From: CAZRVH01 sp964624905
GTDB lineage: Bacteria > Patescibacteriota > Gracilibacteria > Peribacterales > Peribacteraceae
Direction of reading: 5' to 3'
Assembly (NCBI GenBank): GCA_964624905.1
Contig: CAZUYK010000004.1
Span: 19,475-83,474 of the forward strand
Length of the DNA: 64,000 bases
This document shows, one piece after another, positions 42,877 through 51,106 of this stretch. Each line of letters begins with the position of its first letter. The first letter of the stretch is position 1. The position numbers were made by a program, and so were the translations under genes. A model generated the notes under the pieces. That model was not told the origin of the DNA. It saw only the letters and a program-made list of their open reading frames with translations, and did not search any database.

Positions 42877-44139
42877 TTATCTGCAATTCTCCGGCACCGG
42901 AACGGCATCCATCGCGGCGTACGTTGCGGCGTATTCGTTACCCGCGCTCCACACCATGAACCCGCACGCGCCGGCATCGTAGACAGCCTCCATCTGCTTT
43001 CTCATCTCCGCGGTCGTCACTCCCCAACCCTGCAGCCACGGTCGAAGCTTGTGGGCATTCTCCTCGCCGATCAATTCCTTGTATCCGATCAGTGTGCGGT
43101 AGACGAGCCAGTGCCAACGGCCTCCCTTATGCCCGGCGGGAGCCGCCCAGTTCGGGTTCTCCAGGGAGAAGTTCGCGTTGTAGGCCATGGGGGAAATCAC
43201 GTCGACGAGCGGCGCAAGCTGCCGGATGTCCTGCCCGATGCCGTTCACGTTTGCGTCATGATCCCATCCGAGCACCGAAAAGGTGCTGATCCCCAACTTT
43301 GTTTCCGGGCCGCAGCGATCGATTGCCTCGCGCGCGGATTTGACGAAGGCAAGGATCTTCTCCACCTTCTCATCTTTGGTAAATACGCTCAGCGATCCCG
43401 CGGCTTCCGTGCGGTAGCGGATGTAATCCAAGTTGATCTCTTCGACGCCTGCAGCGGCAAGGGCGCAGATCACTTCCGCGTTATAATCAAGCACGAGCGG
43501 ATCGGAAGGATCGACGTAACCGGGCGAAAGAACGTTTCCCGTCCTGGGATTCTCCAGCTGCGTGTCAGGACGTACCTTTGCCAGGCTTTGATCCTTTATG
43601 GCGATGAAGCGCGCGATGGCCCGGACGTTGTTCGCGCGTAAAAAATCCAACACCTCCTGCAATTCATACTGAGGCTTGTGGAGGCCCAACTTGTCTGCGA
43701 TGGGCAAGTTTTCTGCATCGAAATGAACGGCGGACCCCTTCACGTCAAAGATCACGATATCGCCGTCGTTCTCCTTCAGCCGGTCGACGGACTTCTGGCG
43801 GAAAGATTCGTTCTTGATGCTGTACGCCGTCAGGAAAATACCCCGGTTCGACGGAGGCGGTTCGGAAACGAACGTACTGGCAGGCAAGGGAATGATGGCG
43901 CCCGGAAAGGCAGATGACGTTTCGCCCTGGCGCTGCATGGGGACCACTCCGGCAGGCGCCGGGGTCACGATATCGGCTGCCGCGGAAGCCGCCATAAGCA
44001 GCATGAGGGACAAGGCCCCCACGGAACCATGCAGTACAAACGGATATACGATATGAAATCGGCGCGTACCGCGCGTGTCCAACCGCATTTCTGTCAGAGG
44101 ATTCCAAATCGGGCCGTAGATCGGGGTGGCGAAAGACAT
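42877..44139 (-). CDS. DUF4015/GHL-type putative glycoside hydrolase
   Basis: 420 residues. A hydrophobic segment at about residues 32-55 (YPFVLHGSVGALSLMLL) suggests export or anchoring. The rest is a TIM-barrel-like domain of the uncharacterised DUF4015 group: GIFLTAYSIKN, the IVIFDVKGSAVHFDAE strand, INLDYIRYR, and the late MVWSAGNEYAATY. A catalytic acid may be the Asp of LDYIRYR. TACGAT lies 8 bases before the ATG. It may trim glycans at the cell surface. Confidence 0.78.
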   Translation of the reverse strand: MSFATPIYGPIWNPLTEMRLDTRGTRRFHIVYPFVLHGSVGALSLMLLMAASAAADIVTPAPAGVVPMQRQGETSSAFPGAIIPLPASTFVSEPPPSNRGIFLTAYSIKNESFRQKSVDRLKENDGDIVIFDVKGSAVHFDAENLPIADKLGLHKPQYELQEVLDFLRANNVRAIARFIAIKDQSLAKVRPDTQLENPRTGNVLSPGYVDPSDPLVLDYNAEVICALAAAGVEEINLDYIRYRTEAAGSLSVFTKDEKVEKILAFVKSAREAIDRCGPETKLGISTFSVLGWDHDANVNGIGQDIRQLAPLVDVISPMAYNANFSLENPNWAAPAGHKGGRWHWLVYRTLIGYKELIGEENAHKLRPWLQGWGVTTAEMRKQMEAVYDAGACGFMVWSAGNEYAATYAAMDAVPVPENCR

Positions 44140-44283
44140 GGGGATCTATCGTACCCATTTTTTATTAAATTGCAATATATTTAGTATTTAGTCAATATAG
44201 GGGTAAATAGTGTAATAAAGACCATAATTACGATTCAACGCCATTTTCATTGCGTCTTCCGGGAGAAACTGGACAATGCGGCC

Positions 44284-44547
44284 ATGCTTCGTCTGTTTGC
44301 CTTCCTGTACGCGCTCTTTTTTCACAAAAAGACTCCCCTGTCCGCCAAATCCCTGTTGGGTGCGAGCGTGTTGTACGGCATCTTTCCCATCGACTTCATC
44401 CCTGACTTGCTCCCCCTCGTCGGGGAAATGGACGACCTCACCGTAATCATCATCGCCGTAGCGTACTTCTGGTGGAAGACGCGCCACGCGCGGGAGGAAC
44501 TCCGTGCAGATGAAAAAGCACATGGGCACGCGGATGGAACACGCTAG
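44284..44547 (+). CDS. DUF1232 (YkvA-like) membrane protein
   Basis: 87 residues. The family core YGIFPIDFIPDLLPLVGEMDD is read as GIFPIDFIPDLLPLVG followed by a membrane span TVIIIAVAYFWW. YkvA-type proteins are uncharacterised. A GACAAT hexamer is exactly 6 bases before the ATG. Confidence 0.82.
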   Translation: MLRLFAFLYALFFHKKTPLSAKSLLGASVLYGIFPIDFIPDLLPLVGEMDDLTVIIIAVAYFWWKTRHAREELRADEKAHGHADGTR

Positions 44548-44560
44548 AATGCCGCACATC

Positions 44561-44635
44561 GTCCCCGTAGGTTAACGGATAGACCGCTGGCCTCCGAAGC
44601 TGGAAGTACAGGTTCAATTCCTGTCGGGGATACCA
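44561..44635 (+). tRNA. tRNA-Arg (CCG)
   Basis: Acceptor GTCCCCG/CGGGGAT (G1-U72 wobble), anticodon loop CTCCGAA (anticodon CCG) and encoded CCA. It converges on tatD. Confidence 0.93.
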
Positions 44636-44637
44636 TC

Positions 44638-45399
44638 TCACAGCCCGAAAAAATTCACGGCATTCGCCGTCGTGATGGCATCGATCTCCTCGATGCTCTT
44701 CCCCTTGATGCCCGCCACCACTTTCGCGACTTCGCGCACGAATGCAGGCTCATTGCGCTTGCCGCGATGCGGCACGGGAGCCAAATACGGCGCATCCGTT
44801 TCGATCATCATTTGTTCCAACGGGCATTCGCGAATGGTCATGCGGATCGCGTCGGACGACGGATACGTGGCGATACCCGTGAAAGACAGCATGTATCCCC
44901 TGTCGACCAGCGGCTTCACGTCTTCCCAGTTTTCCGTACAGCAGTGCAGCACGAGCTTCTCCGGCTTCAGTTCGTCAACGATGGCACGCACGTCGGCGAT
45001 CGCCTCGCGGCAATGGACGACCACCGGCAGTCCGTATTCCCTCGCGATCAACAGTTGTTCGCGAAAGACGTGCTGCTGCATGTCCGCCGGCGAATTCATG
45101 TAATGGTAATCCAACCCGATCTCCCCCACCGCCTTCACCGCGGGACTGGAACGCAGCAAGTGCTTGAACTGCTCGACGTCATTCCCCCCTCGCCACTCCT
45201 TGGCATTGTGGGGATGCACGCCAACGGTGCAGTAGATCCCTTCGTGCTGTTCGGTAATGGAAATGCATCTCTTGGCCTCCACCAATGAATCCGCGATGGT
45301 GATCATGGTCGTTACACCCGCGTCTTTCGCGCGCCAAATTACCTCCTGCAAGTCAGGGGAAAATTTCGGGTCCGCCAAATGACAGTGGCTGTCGATCAC
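44638..45399 (-). CDS. tatD: TatD-family metal-dependent DNase
   Basis: 253 residues, TIM-barrel hydrolase. Metal ligands: HCHLAD (His5, His7), a Glu in VGEIGLDYHY, a His in VVHCREA, a further His in LHCCTENWEDV, and the Asp of IETDAPYLAPVPHRGKRNEP (given here as IETDAPYLAPVPHRG). TatD acts as a 3'-5' exonuclease in DNA repair. The GTG start follows TATGCT by exactly 6 bases. It is divergent from the membrane gene at 45438 (38 bases). Confidence 0.93.
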   Translation of the reverse strand: MIDSHCHLADPKFSPDLQEVIWRAKDAGVTTMITIADSLVEAKRCISITEQHEGIYCTVGVHPHNAKEWRGGNDVEQFKHLLRSSPAVKAVGEIGLDYHYMNSPADMQQHVFREQLLIAREYGLPVVVHCREAIADVRAIVDELKPEKLVLHCCTENWEDVKPLVDRGYMLSFTGIATYPSSDAIRMTIRECPLEQMMIETDAPYLAPVPHRGKRNEPAFVREVAKVVAGIKGKSIEEIDAITTANAVNFFGL

Positions 45400-45437
45400 G
45401 GGTAGAGCATACGGAGTTTTTCGGTTATCATCCAGAC

Positions 45438-45737
45438 ATGACCAAACGCACCGTCTTCCTCGTACTCGCCATTCTCTTAGTCCTCATCACGGTCCTGCCG
45501 TACATGATGATCAGCATGCTGTCGCTGATGGCATTCGATTCCGGCTATTCATGGCAGGCATTCACATTCTCGGGGACGGTGATCGGCATCAGCATCCTGC
45601 TACCGATCGCGTCACTGATCGTGAGCATCAAGATCATCCGAAAGGAACGATACTGGAAGGGGCTCCTCGTCAGCGCTATCCCGGGCCTGGTATTCGGAGG
45701 ATTCTGGTTCTGGCTTTCGCAGCAGTCATTCACGTAA
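45438..45737 (+). CDS. Small membrane protein
   Basis: 99 residues with three hydrophobic spans: FLVLAILLVLITVLPYMM, FSGTVIGISILLPIASLIV, and LVSAIPGLVFGGFWFWL. There are few charged residues. No family is recognised. TATCAT lies exactly 6 bases before the ATG. It shares a 38-base divergent region with tatD. Confidence 0.65.
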   Translation: MTKRTVFLVLAILLVLITVLPYMMISMLSLMAFDSGYSWQAFTFSGTVIGISILLPIASLIVSIKIIRKERYWKGLLVSAIPGLVFGGFWFWLSQQSFT

Positions 45738-45779
45738 ACGCCTGTTCCCGAACACCCAAGAATCTGCTATAATAAGGGG

Positions 45780-45971
45780 ATGTCAAACGCACCCAAACTC
45801 CCCCATTGGAAAGTATCCGTACGCGAGGGAAGCGAACCCCCTCGGTTTGAATTCCTGAACGCCATCCAAATCGCGACGCGCCGTCGGATGGGAATGGTTA
45901 TTTCCGGGGAAGCAAGCAAGGAAAACATGTACTACCAAAACGACGATGGGTCGTTCTCCCGTGCAAAGTAA
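45780..45971 (+). CDS. Small hypothetical protein
   Basis: 63 residues (MSNAPKLPHWKVSVREG...), with a basic patch RRRMGMV near the middle and an acidic/Gln-rich C-terminus. No motif is recognised. TATAAT (45768-45773) lies exactly 6 bases before the ATG, which supports the call. It converges on the sigma factor gene. Confidence 0.62.
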   Translation: MSNAPKLPHWKVSVREGSEPPRFEFLNAIQIATRRRMGMVISGEASKENMYYQNDDGSFSRAK

Positions 45972-45983
45972 GAACGCAGACTT

Positions 45984-47531
45984 TTACGAGGCGAGCATCG
46001 CATCCTTGTCGTTCCCGTGCAAAGCGAACCGGAACGGGTTTTCGTCTTCCAGGAGTATTTCCAGCCTCTCCACGATCGCGGTGTGGATTTGCGACACGCG
46101 CGATTCGCTCAAATCCATGTGCGCACCAATCTCTTTCATCGTTAACCCCTCGAAGTAGTACCGCCTCAGAACCTCCTTTTCCTGCTTGTCACACTTCTTC
46201 ATCACATTTTCAACAAGAAGTGCGTATTCGCCCTGGGACTTGCGCACCGCCGTACTTGCATCCTCGGTAATCGCATAGAGGTTCAGGGTTTCCTCCATAT
46301 CGATATGATCGGCATTCCTGAACTCCGCATCAAGGCTACGGGTGTGATGCACGCCAAAGTGCGGCGCCGTCGCCCCCACGCTCAAGGCGTACTCCGTCAG
46401 TTCCTCATCGGTACGGGCAAAGCGGTTGTGCTTCTGGAAAAATTCGTTACGCAGGTCCCGGGTGGCTTTTTCCTTGGCGCGCTCGTTACGGGAAACGGGA
46501 TCCTGAACGCGTAATTCATCGATCATGCGCAACGCGATTTTCTGACCGAGATACGATGCGATCGGCGTTCCCCTACTCTCGTCATACGCATCAAGCCCTT
46601 CGGAAACCCCCTCGAACAACCCGACGCTGACCAGCATCTCCTCGTCGACGTCAAACGCGCCGACGGAACGCAGTTGTCCTCCGTGCCGTGCTGCCAAACG
46701 CTGCGCGTATTCCCTGAAGTGTTCGATGATCGCCGTACGCGCGTCTTCCTTCGTCACCGGGTCCTTGAAGGACTCCCAAAGTTCGGAAAGGGAAAGCTTC
46801 GGCACGGCCGGCACATCCACCTGCCTCGCCCAATCATGGTACAGGGTGGATTTCATTCCCTTTTCCTTGAGGACGCGCTGCAATGGAACGCCCTTGCGTA
46901 CCTTGCGGTGGATGATATCGATGATCTGGCGCCTCTGGTCGAGTGTTTTTTCATCGATTTCCTCCTTCGCCGCACGCTGGCGTGGCTGTCGTTCCGCGCG
47001 TTGACGGGGATTGGCCAGGCGGGATGCCTTTTCTTTCCTGCGTCGTATGGAGGCGAGGAACGTATTTCGCTTCTCGCTCCAAGAATAGAATCGATCCTGC
47101 CGTACGCCGGCGAGCTTGCATGCCTCATCGAAGTTATGCCCCTCAACGTAGCGGAGGCGCGCCACCTCTTCGATCTTCGCGAGCTTTTCCTCCATGGTCA
47201 GCGCCTTGTACTTCGTCTTAGAAGAAATCGCACTACCGGCAGGCGCGGCCTCTTTGGCCGCCTTCTGGGCAAGCTCCTCCTCGTACTCCGCCGCCTTCTC
47301 TGAAGTGAACCATACATGCGTGAAATACGCCGCGCGGTTGATTCCCAAGTGTGCCAGGATGGAATCAACGGAATGCCCTTCTTTCACCTTTTCCTCGATG
47401 GCCCGGAAGAGAGTGTACTTATCGTCTTTTTTCAAAAAATGAGCCTGTTTGCCGTCGCGCAGCAGACCGCTTGCGAACTCATCCTTGGAAGGAAGTGGCG
47501 GCAGCTCCGATGACGAAGAAATTGTCTCCAT
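45984..47531 (-). CDS. Sigma-70-family factor (sigma-28/WhiG-like) with three N-terminal HTH units
   Basis: 515 residues. The C-terminal half is a sigma factor: region 2 (about 300-350, FEGVSEGLDAYDESRG, then QKIALRMIDELRVQDPVSRNE, typical of FliA/WhiG), a region 3 segment (about 372-395), and region 4 HTH KEIGAHMDLSESRVSQIH near 466-483. The N-terminal 240 residues carry three similar HTH-like units: EGHSVDSILAHLGINRAAYF (51-70), EGHNFDEACKLAGVRQDRFY (130-149) and KGVPLQRVLKEKGMKSTLYH (213-232). These resemble transposase/resolvase HTHs. FliA-type factors lack this extension. It has a leader of about 15 bases after TATACC. Confidence 0.82.
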   Translation of the reverse strand: METISSSSELPPLPSKDEFASGLLRDGKQAHFLKKDDKYTLFRAIEEKVKEGHSVDSILAHLGINRAAYFTHVWFTSEKAAEYEEELAQKAAKEAAPAGSAISSKTKYKALTMEEKLAKIEEVARLRYVEGHNFDEACKLAGVRQDRFYSWSEKRNTFLASIRRRKEKASRLANPRQRAERQPRQRAAKEEIDEKTLDQRRQIIDIIHRKVRKGVPLQRVLKEKGMKSTLYHDWARQVDVPAVPKLSLSELWESFKDPVTKEDARTAIIEHFREYAQRLAARHGGQLRSVGAFDVDEEMLVSVGLFEGVSEGLDAYDESRGTPIASYLGQKIALRMIDELRVQDPVSRNERAKEKATRDLRNEFFQKHNRFARTDEELTEYALSVGATAPHFGVHHTRSLDAEFRNADHIDMEETLNLYAITEDASTAVRKSQGEYALLVENVMKKCDKQEKEVLRRYYFEGLTMKEIGAHMDLSESRVSQIHTAIVERLEILLEDENPFRFALHGNDKDAMLAS

Positions 47532-47597
47532 AAATAAATTGGCAACTGGTATAGCGTTTTTGCATACCGTGTCAATTGATGACATAGCGATGGCGGC

Positions 47598-47621
47598 CCA
47601 TGGTATTCGCGAATACCATGG
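47598..47621. other. Perfect 24-base palindrome at the tRNA-Lys 3' end
   Basis: CCATGGTATTCG is followed directly by its reverse complement. The last three bases overlap the tRNA's encoded CCA. No T-run follows on either strand. Confidence 0.8.
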
Positions 47622-47694
47622 TGGGTCGGGCGGGACTTGAACCCGCGGCCAATTCCTTAAAAGGGAACTGCTCTACCAACTGAGCTACCGACCC
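47619..47694 (-). tRNA. tRNA-Lys (TTT)
   Basis: Acceptor GGGTCGG/CCGACCC, anticodon loop CTTTTAA (anticodon TTT) and encoded CCA. Complete, minus strand. Confidence 0.95.
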
Positions 47695-47788
47695 ATGGTG
47701 TGAATGATGAGAAATAAGGGAAAGTGAACCGAACCAGGCCTTATTCCTGATGCCTTCGAAAGCGCTGAGACTATAGACGATCGTTTTC

Positions 47789-48247
47789 CTATGCGAAAGC
47801 CGTTTCCTCCGGCAGATCAATGCCGTCAAAGCGATCAAACTGTGGCGTAAGCTGCGATCCGCCATAGGCCTCCCCTTGTCCGTCCATCACCAACACCCGC
47901 CCGTCATCCAAGGGAATGACATGCTCGGGCCGGGCGACCCTGGCGATTTCTTCAATTCTCCAATGCGCTTCGCCGGAAATCCTCAAGACGCGGAGCTGCG
48001 GCAAGTCCTCCAAAGCCGATACCTCGACGATGATCTGTCCCGGCTCCAATGTGAGACAATCCACGGGCAATGGTTGATCATATTCCTTCGTGACACTCAC
48101 GGTATCCCCGGAGGATGTCAGGAGGACATGCCTCGCCCGCTCGCGTCGGTCCGCCGTCAAATGCCATAGGTGCGAATAGAGATCGAGCAAATGCCCGACC
48201 GTCGTATCTAGATCTGTTTCCCCGATGAACTCGGATGTTCGGACCAT
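47789..48247 (-). CDS. Hypothetical protein
   Basis: 152 residues, probably cytosolic. Near residues 70-110, LEDLPQLRVLRISGEAHWRI is beta-rich, and a final beta segment PLDDGRVLVMDGQ follows. It resembles no family I know. The start at 48247 is chosen because TATACT is exactly 6 bases upstream; the frame opens at 48262. Confidence 0.62.
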   Translation of the reverse strand: MVRTSEFIGETDLDTTVGHLLDLYSHLWHLTADRRERARHVLLTSSGDTVSVTKEYDQPLPVDCLTLEPGQIIVEVSALEDLPQLRVLRISGEAHWRIEEIARVARPEHVIPLDDGRVLVMDGQGEAYGGSQLTPQFDRFDGIDLPEETAFA

Positions 48248-48294
48248 GCCCGCAGTATACATTCACGCAAAATTAATGCATGCTTTTCCATTAT

Positions 48295-48325
48295 AAAAAA
48301 CCTATTCCCAGGGGGGGGAATAGGT
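48295..48325 (-). terminator. Rho-independent terminator
   Basis: On the minus strand the stem CCTATTCCC / GGGAATAGG with a loop of Cs and a T is followed by TTTTTTATAA. It ends the STAS-domain gene at 48363. Confidence 0.85.
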
Positions 48326-48362
48326 GGAGTGCAATCGATGACCGACTGCGTTCCTAAATGGT

Positions 48363-48728
48363 TTATCCCATCGCTTCTTCGAGCTGGCCGACTACTTGAA
48401 AGTCGAAGCCGGCGAGGCGCAATTTTTCATCGAGGTTGTCATTGAGTCCGCACAGGACGACCGTGCGACCCAAACCACGCGGGATCATGAAAATGCCAAA
48501 GGCATCCGCGATGATGTTCTCGACTCCGCTGAAATCAACGACCAGTCTGTCTTGCCGATAAAATCGGCAAGCATTGCGGACGTCCGCCTGCAAGGCGCTG
48601 TAGCCCGTAATATCTGAACTCAGAACGGGCCCGGCCTTCATCCGGAGAATAACGACGGCATGGACGACCTCCGCTTCAAGGCAGTCAAAGACCGGGGGCG
48701 AAACGGGGGCGGGGGCTGCACTGTTCAT
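48363..48728 (-). CDS. STAS-domain protein (anti-sigma-antagonist-like), first
   Basis: 121 residues. The STAS fold is suggested by a core like VDFSGVENIIADAFGIFMIP (the SpoIIAA phosphorylation loop normally reads D-S-S/T; here ADAFG, so the Ser is absent) and a final AGFDFQVVGQLEEAM. STAS proteins bind anti-sigma factors. It has an AAGGAGG Shine-Dalgarno 5 bases before the ATG, a consensus promoter and its own terminator. The second STAS gene lies just upstream, and the sigma factor about 0.8 kb downstream. Confidence 0.62.
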   Translation of the reverse strand: MNSAAPAPVSPPVFDCLEAEVVHAVVILRMKAGPVLSSDITGYSALQADVRNACRFYRQDRLVVDFSGVENIIADAFGIFMIPRGLGRTVVLCGLNDNLDEKLRLAGFDFQVVGQLEEAMG

Positions 48729-48773
48729 ACTGTCCTCCTTGCAAATGCGAATGAGCGAAAAAAACCACGGACC

Positions 48774-48801
48774 TTTATACACCTCGTTTGCCAAATGTCA
48801 A
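48774..48801 (-). promoter_or_regulatory. Consensus promoter of first STAS gene
   Basis: On the minus strand TTGACA (48801-48796), a 16-base spacer, then TATAAA (48779-48774). The leader is about 40 bases and carries the Shine-Dalgarno. Confidence 0.75.
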
Positions 48802-48824
48802 ATTTATTGTTATTTAACATATTT

Positions 48825-48855
48825 AAAACCGCCCCCTGGGATACAAGGGGCGGCG
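48825..48855 (-). terminator. Rho-independent terminator
   Basis: On the minus strand CCGCCCC / GGGGCGG closes an 11-base loop, then TTTTAAAT. It lies after the second STAS gene and separates it from the first. Confidence 0.83.
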
Positions 48856-48884
48856 GTTGGCTGCGAACCTGGCGTACGAAGACG

Positions 48885-49265
48885 TCAGGCGGCGTTGGCA
48901 TGGGTAAGGACGAACTGGGACGGCAATTCCGAGCCGTCGGAAAGGGTGAATGACTTGTCGAGTCCAAACATACGCAAGGTCATGTCGATCTGATCCTGCA
49001 GGCGGCACAGCGCCATGGCGTGGCGCCTTTCCTGCAGCTCCGTTTGGAAAGAGAAAAGAACGCCCAAAACGCTGCTCGAGATAAAGCGTACGTCATCACA
49101 GTCGAAGAGGGTCGTAGCAGCTTTCAGGTTGTGGCGGACGTAATACAAGTCGGCCTTCAAGTCGCGGGCGTCGTCCTCATGGACAAGCGTGCGCTTCTTG
49201 AAAGAGACAACGAGAACGCGTGGATACCGGGCGACTTCAACCAAACGATAAGAATGGTGTGACAT
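48885..49265 (-). CDS. STAS-domain protein (anti-sigma-antagonist-like), second
   Basis: 126 residues. The phosphorylation-loop region is DCDDVRFISSSVLGVLFSF, with Ser residues at the expected place (compare D-S-S/T-G-L-G-V), so it could be a genuine SpoIIAA-type partner. There follow ELQERRHAMALCRL and DMTLRMFGLDKSFTL, typical late helices. A GGGAGG Shine-Dalgarno lies about 9 bases before the ATG. It is transcribed separately from the first STAS gene. A Ser/Thr kinase is not seen in the window. Confidence 0.75.
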   Translation of the reverse strand: MSHHSYRLVEVARYPRVLVVSFKKRTLVHEDDARDLKADLYYVRHNLKAATTLFDCDDVRFISSSVLGVLFSFQTELQERRHAMALCRLQDQIDMTLRMFGLDKSFTLSDGSELPSQFVLTHANAA

Positions 49266-49418
49266 GATAGAATCCCTCCCATGCCAGAAATGAAAAGAAC
49301 GAGGTGGGACAGCCGGGGTGGCTATCTGTGCATGGTATACCCCCGCTTTGGCTTGTAGGAAAGGAAAAGCGGCATCCTAAAACAAGCCTAAAGCCCGAAC
49401 CGTGGTATCATGGATCCG

Positions 49419-49667
49419 ATGCATTACGTCTATCTTGCCCGCTGCGCCGACGGCTCCCTGTATGCGGGGACCTGCATTGACGTGCAGGAACGCGAGGCAA
49501 CGCACAACAGCGGCAAGGGATCGAAGTACACGCGCAGCCGGCTGCCGCTGAAGATCATCTACACCGAAGAATACGGAACCCTGTCCGAAGCCAGGAAACG
49601 GGAAGCCGCGGTGAAAAAATTATCGAAAGTGGAAAAGGAGGCGCTCTGCTACAGTAAGCCCGCATGA
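49419..49667 (+). CDS. GIY-YIG endonuclease-like protein
   Basis: 82 residues, the compact UPF0213-type GIY-YIG protein. HYVYLARCADGSLYAGT carries the GIY-like and YIG-like strands (VYL and LYAGT), followed by Arg and by the late Glu of SEARKREAAVKKLS. Natural substrates are not known. TATCAT lies 7 bases before the chosen ATG (an ATG at 49410 is also in frame). It overlaps the glycosyltransferase gene by ATGA, so the two are co-translated. Confidence 0.85.
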   Translation: MHYVYLARCADGSLYAGTCIDVQEREATHNSGKGSKYTRSRLPLKIIYTEEYGTLSEARKREAAVKKLSKVEKEALCYSKPA

Positions 49668-50755
49668 AGGTAGCCATAGTCCATGAGCTTTTGACGATGA
49701 AAGGCGGAGCGGAGAACGTCGCGAAGATCTTCGCGGACATGTTCCCGGACGCGCCGGTGTTTACGCTGCTGTACGACGAGAAGAAGCTCGGCGATCTGTT
49801 CCCGCGCGAGCGGGTACGCGCGAGCACGCTCCAATCCTTCGCGGGCCTGTCGACGAACCACCACCTGTACCTGCCCTTTTTCCGCCGCGCGGTGGAAGCC
49901 TGGGACTTCGGCCCGTACGACCTGGTCCTTTCGTCGTCCTCCGCGTTCGCGCACGGGGTGCGTACGCGCAACAAGACGAAGCACCTGAGCTACGTCCACT
50001 CCCCCGCCCGTTACCTGTGGGACCGTACGCATGATGTACTGGACCATTCCTCCCCGCTCAAAAAACTCTACGGGAACATGCTCTTCCCGAAACTGCGCAT
50101 GTGGGACGCGGACGCTTCGTCCAGGCCGCACGCGCTGCTGGCGGCATCCGCGGAGGTGCAACGCAGGATCCAGCTGTACTGGAGAAAGCCGAGCACCGTC
50201 GTGCATCCCCCGGTCTCCGAGGCCTGGTTCGAACCGGACGGAAGGCACCACGTCCGTTCGCACTTCCTCATCGTCTCCACCCTCGCGCCGTACAAGCGCA
50301 TCGACCTGGCCATCGAGGCGTGCAACAAACTCAAGATGCCGCTGAAGATCGCGGGCACGGGAAGCCAGCGCGCGGAGCTGGAACGCATGGCGGGCCCGAC
50401 GGTGGAATTCCTGGGACACCTGTCGCCGCAGGAACTTCTGCCGTACTACCGCACGGCGTACGCGACGTTGGTGCCGGGGGAAGAAGACTTCGGCCTCGTT
50501 CCGGTGGAATCCATGGCGGCGGGCACGCCGGTGATCGCGCTGGGTAAGGGGGGTCCGCTGGAAACGGTCGTCGAGGGAAAGACGGGCGCCTTCTTCCATG
50601 TTCCCTCCGCGGACGGATTGGCCGATGCCCTGCAGGCGTTCGACCCCGCTCTCTACGCCGCCGAAGACTGCCGCTTCCGCGCGGAGTCGTTCCGTGAATC
50701 GGATTTCCGGAAAAAAATCGGGGCCGCGATCGACGCGTTGATGGCAATCGCGTGA
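49664..50755 (+). CDS. GT4-type glycosyltransferase
   Basis: 363 residues, GT-B fold. N-terminal KVAIVHELLTMKGGAENV, the acceptor-domain segment HSPARYLWDRTHD typical of family-4 mannosyl/glucosyl transferases, and the donor-binding EEDFGLVPVESMAAGTPVIALGKGG, here read as FGLVPVESMAAGTPVIA with the E-x7-E motif. The likely function is surface glycan or exopolysaccharide assembly at the membrane's inner face. ATGA overlap with the GIY-YIG gene. No other glycan-cluster gene adjoins it. Confidence 0.87.
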   Translation: MKVAIVHELLTMKGGAENVAKIFADMFPDAPVFTLLYDEKKLGDLFPRERVRASTLQSFAGLSTNHHLYLPFFRRAVEAWDFGPYDLVLSSSSAFAHGVRTRNKTKHLSYVHSPARYLWDRTHDVLDHSSPLKKLYGNMLFPKLRMWDADASSRPHALLAASAEVQRRIQLYWRKPSTVVHPPVSEAWFEPDGRHHVRSHFLIVSTLAPYKRIDLAIEACNKLKMPLKIAGTGSQRAELERMAGPTVEFLGHLSPQELLPYYRTAYATLVPGEEDFGLVPVESMAAGTPVIALGKGGPLETVVEGKTGAFFHVPSADGLADALQAFDPALYAAEDCRFRAESFRESDFRKKIGAAIDALMAIA

Positions 50756-50839
50756 CCCGGGATTCCTTTGGCTGGACAGAAAGTTTGGAACCTATCGTGG
50801 AGGATTTTTTGTATACAAACTTTGTTCTATAGTCTGCGC

Positions 50840-51106
50840 ATGTCGCTCCCCCTTCAGCTTCGGTATCTTTTGCTGCGAGCAGCGATCATCGTCGGTTTCG
50901 TCTCATCGCTGTGGTTCTCGTTACCGACTCCCATAAAAGCAGCGGAGCCGATTTCGTCGGGTGCGGGCGGAGGATATTTCGCCACGCCCTACATGATCCG
51001 CGGACAATTCGTCTTCATCAACAGGATCTCCAGGCGCACATTGTTGCTTACGATCAAAGCGATCAAGCCGGCTTTGCCGGACGTGTTCGTGCGCGAATAC
51101 CTGTAA
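50840..51106 (+). CDS. Small exported hypothetical protein
   Basis: 88 residues. The hydrophobic N-terminus LLLRAAIIVGFVSSLWFSL reads as a signal peptide or anchor, with a cleavage-like AEP after it. The mature part is a short Gly/Phe region and an Arg/Lys-rich end. There is no family. TATAGT lies exactly 6 bases before the ATG. Its stop abuts the ruvB stop on the other strand. Confidence 0.6.
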   Translation: MSLPLQLRYLLLRAAIIVGFVSSLWFSLPTPIKAAEPISSGAGGGYFATPYMIRGQFVFINRISRRTLLLTIKAIKPALPDVFVREYL

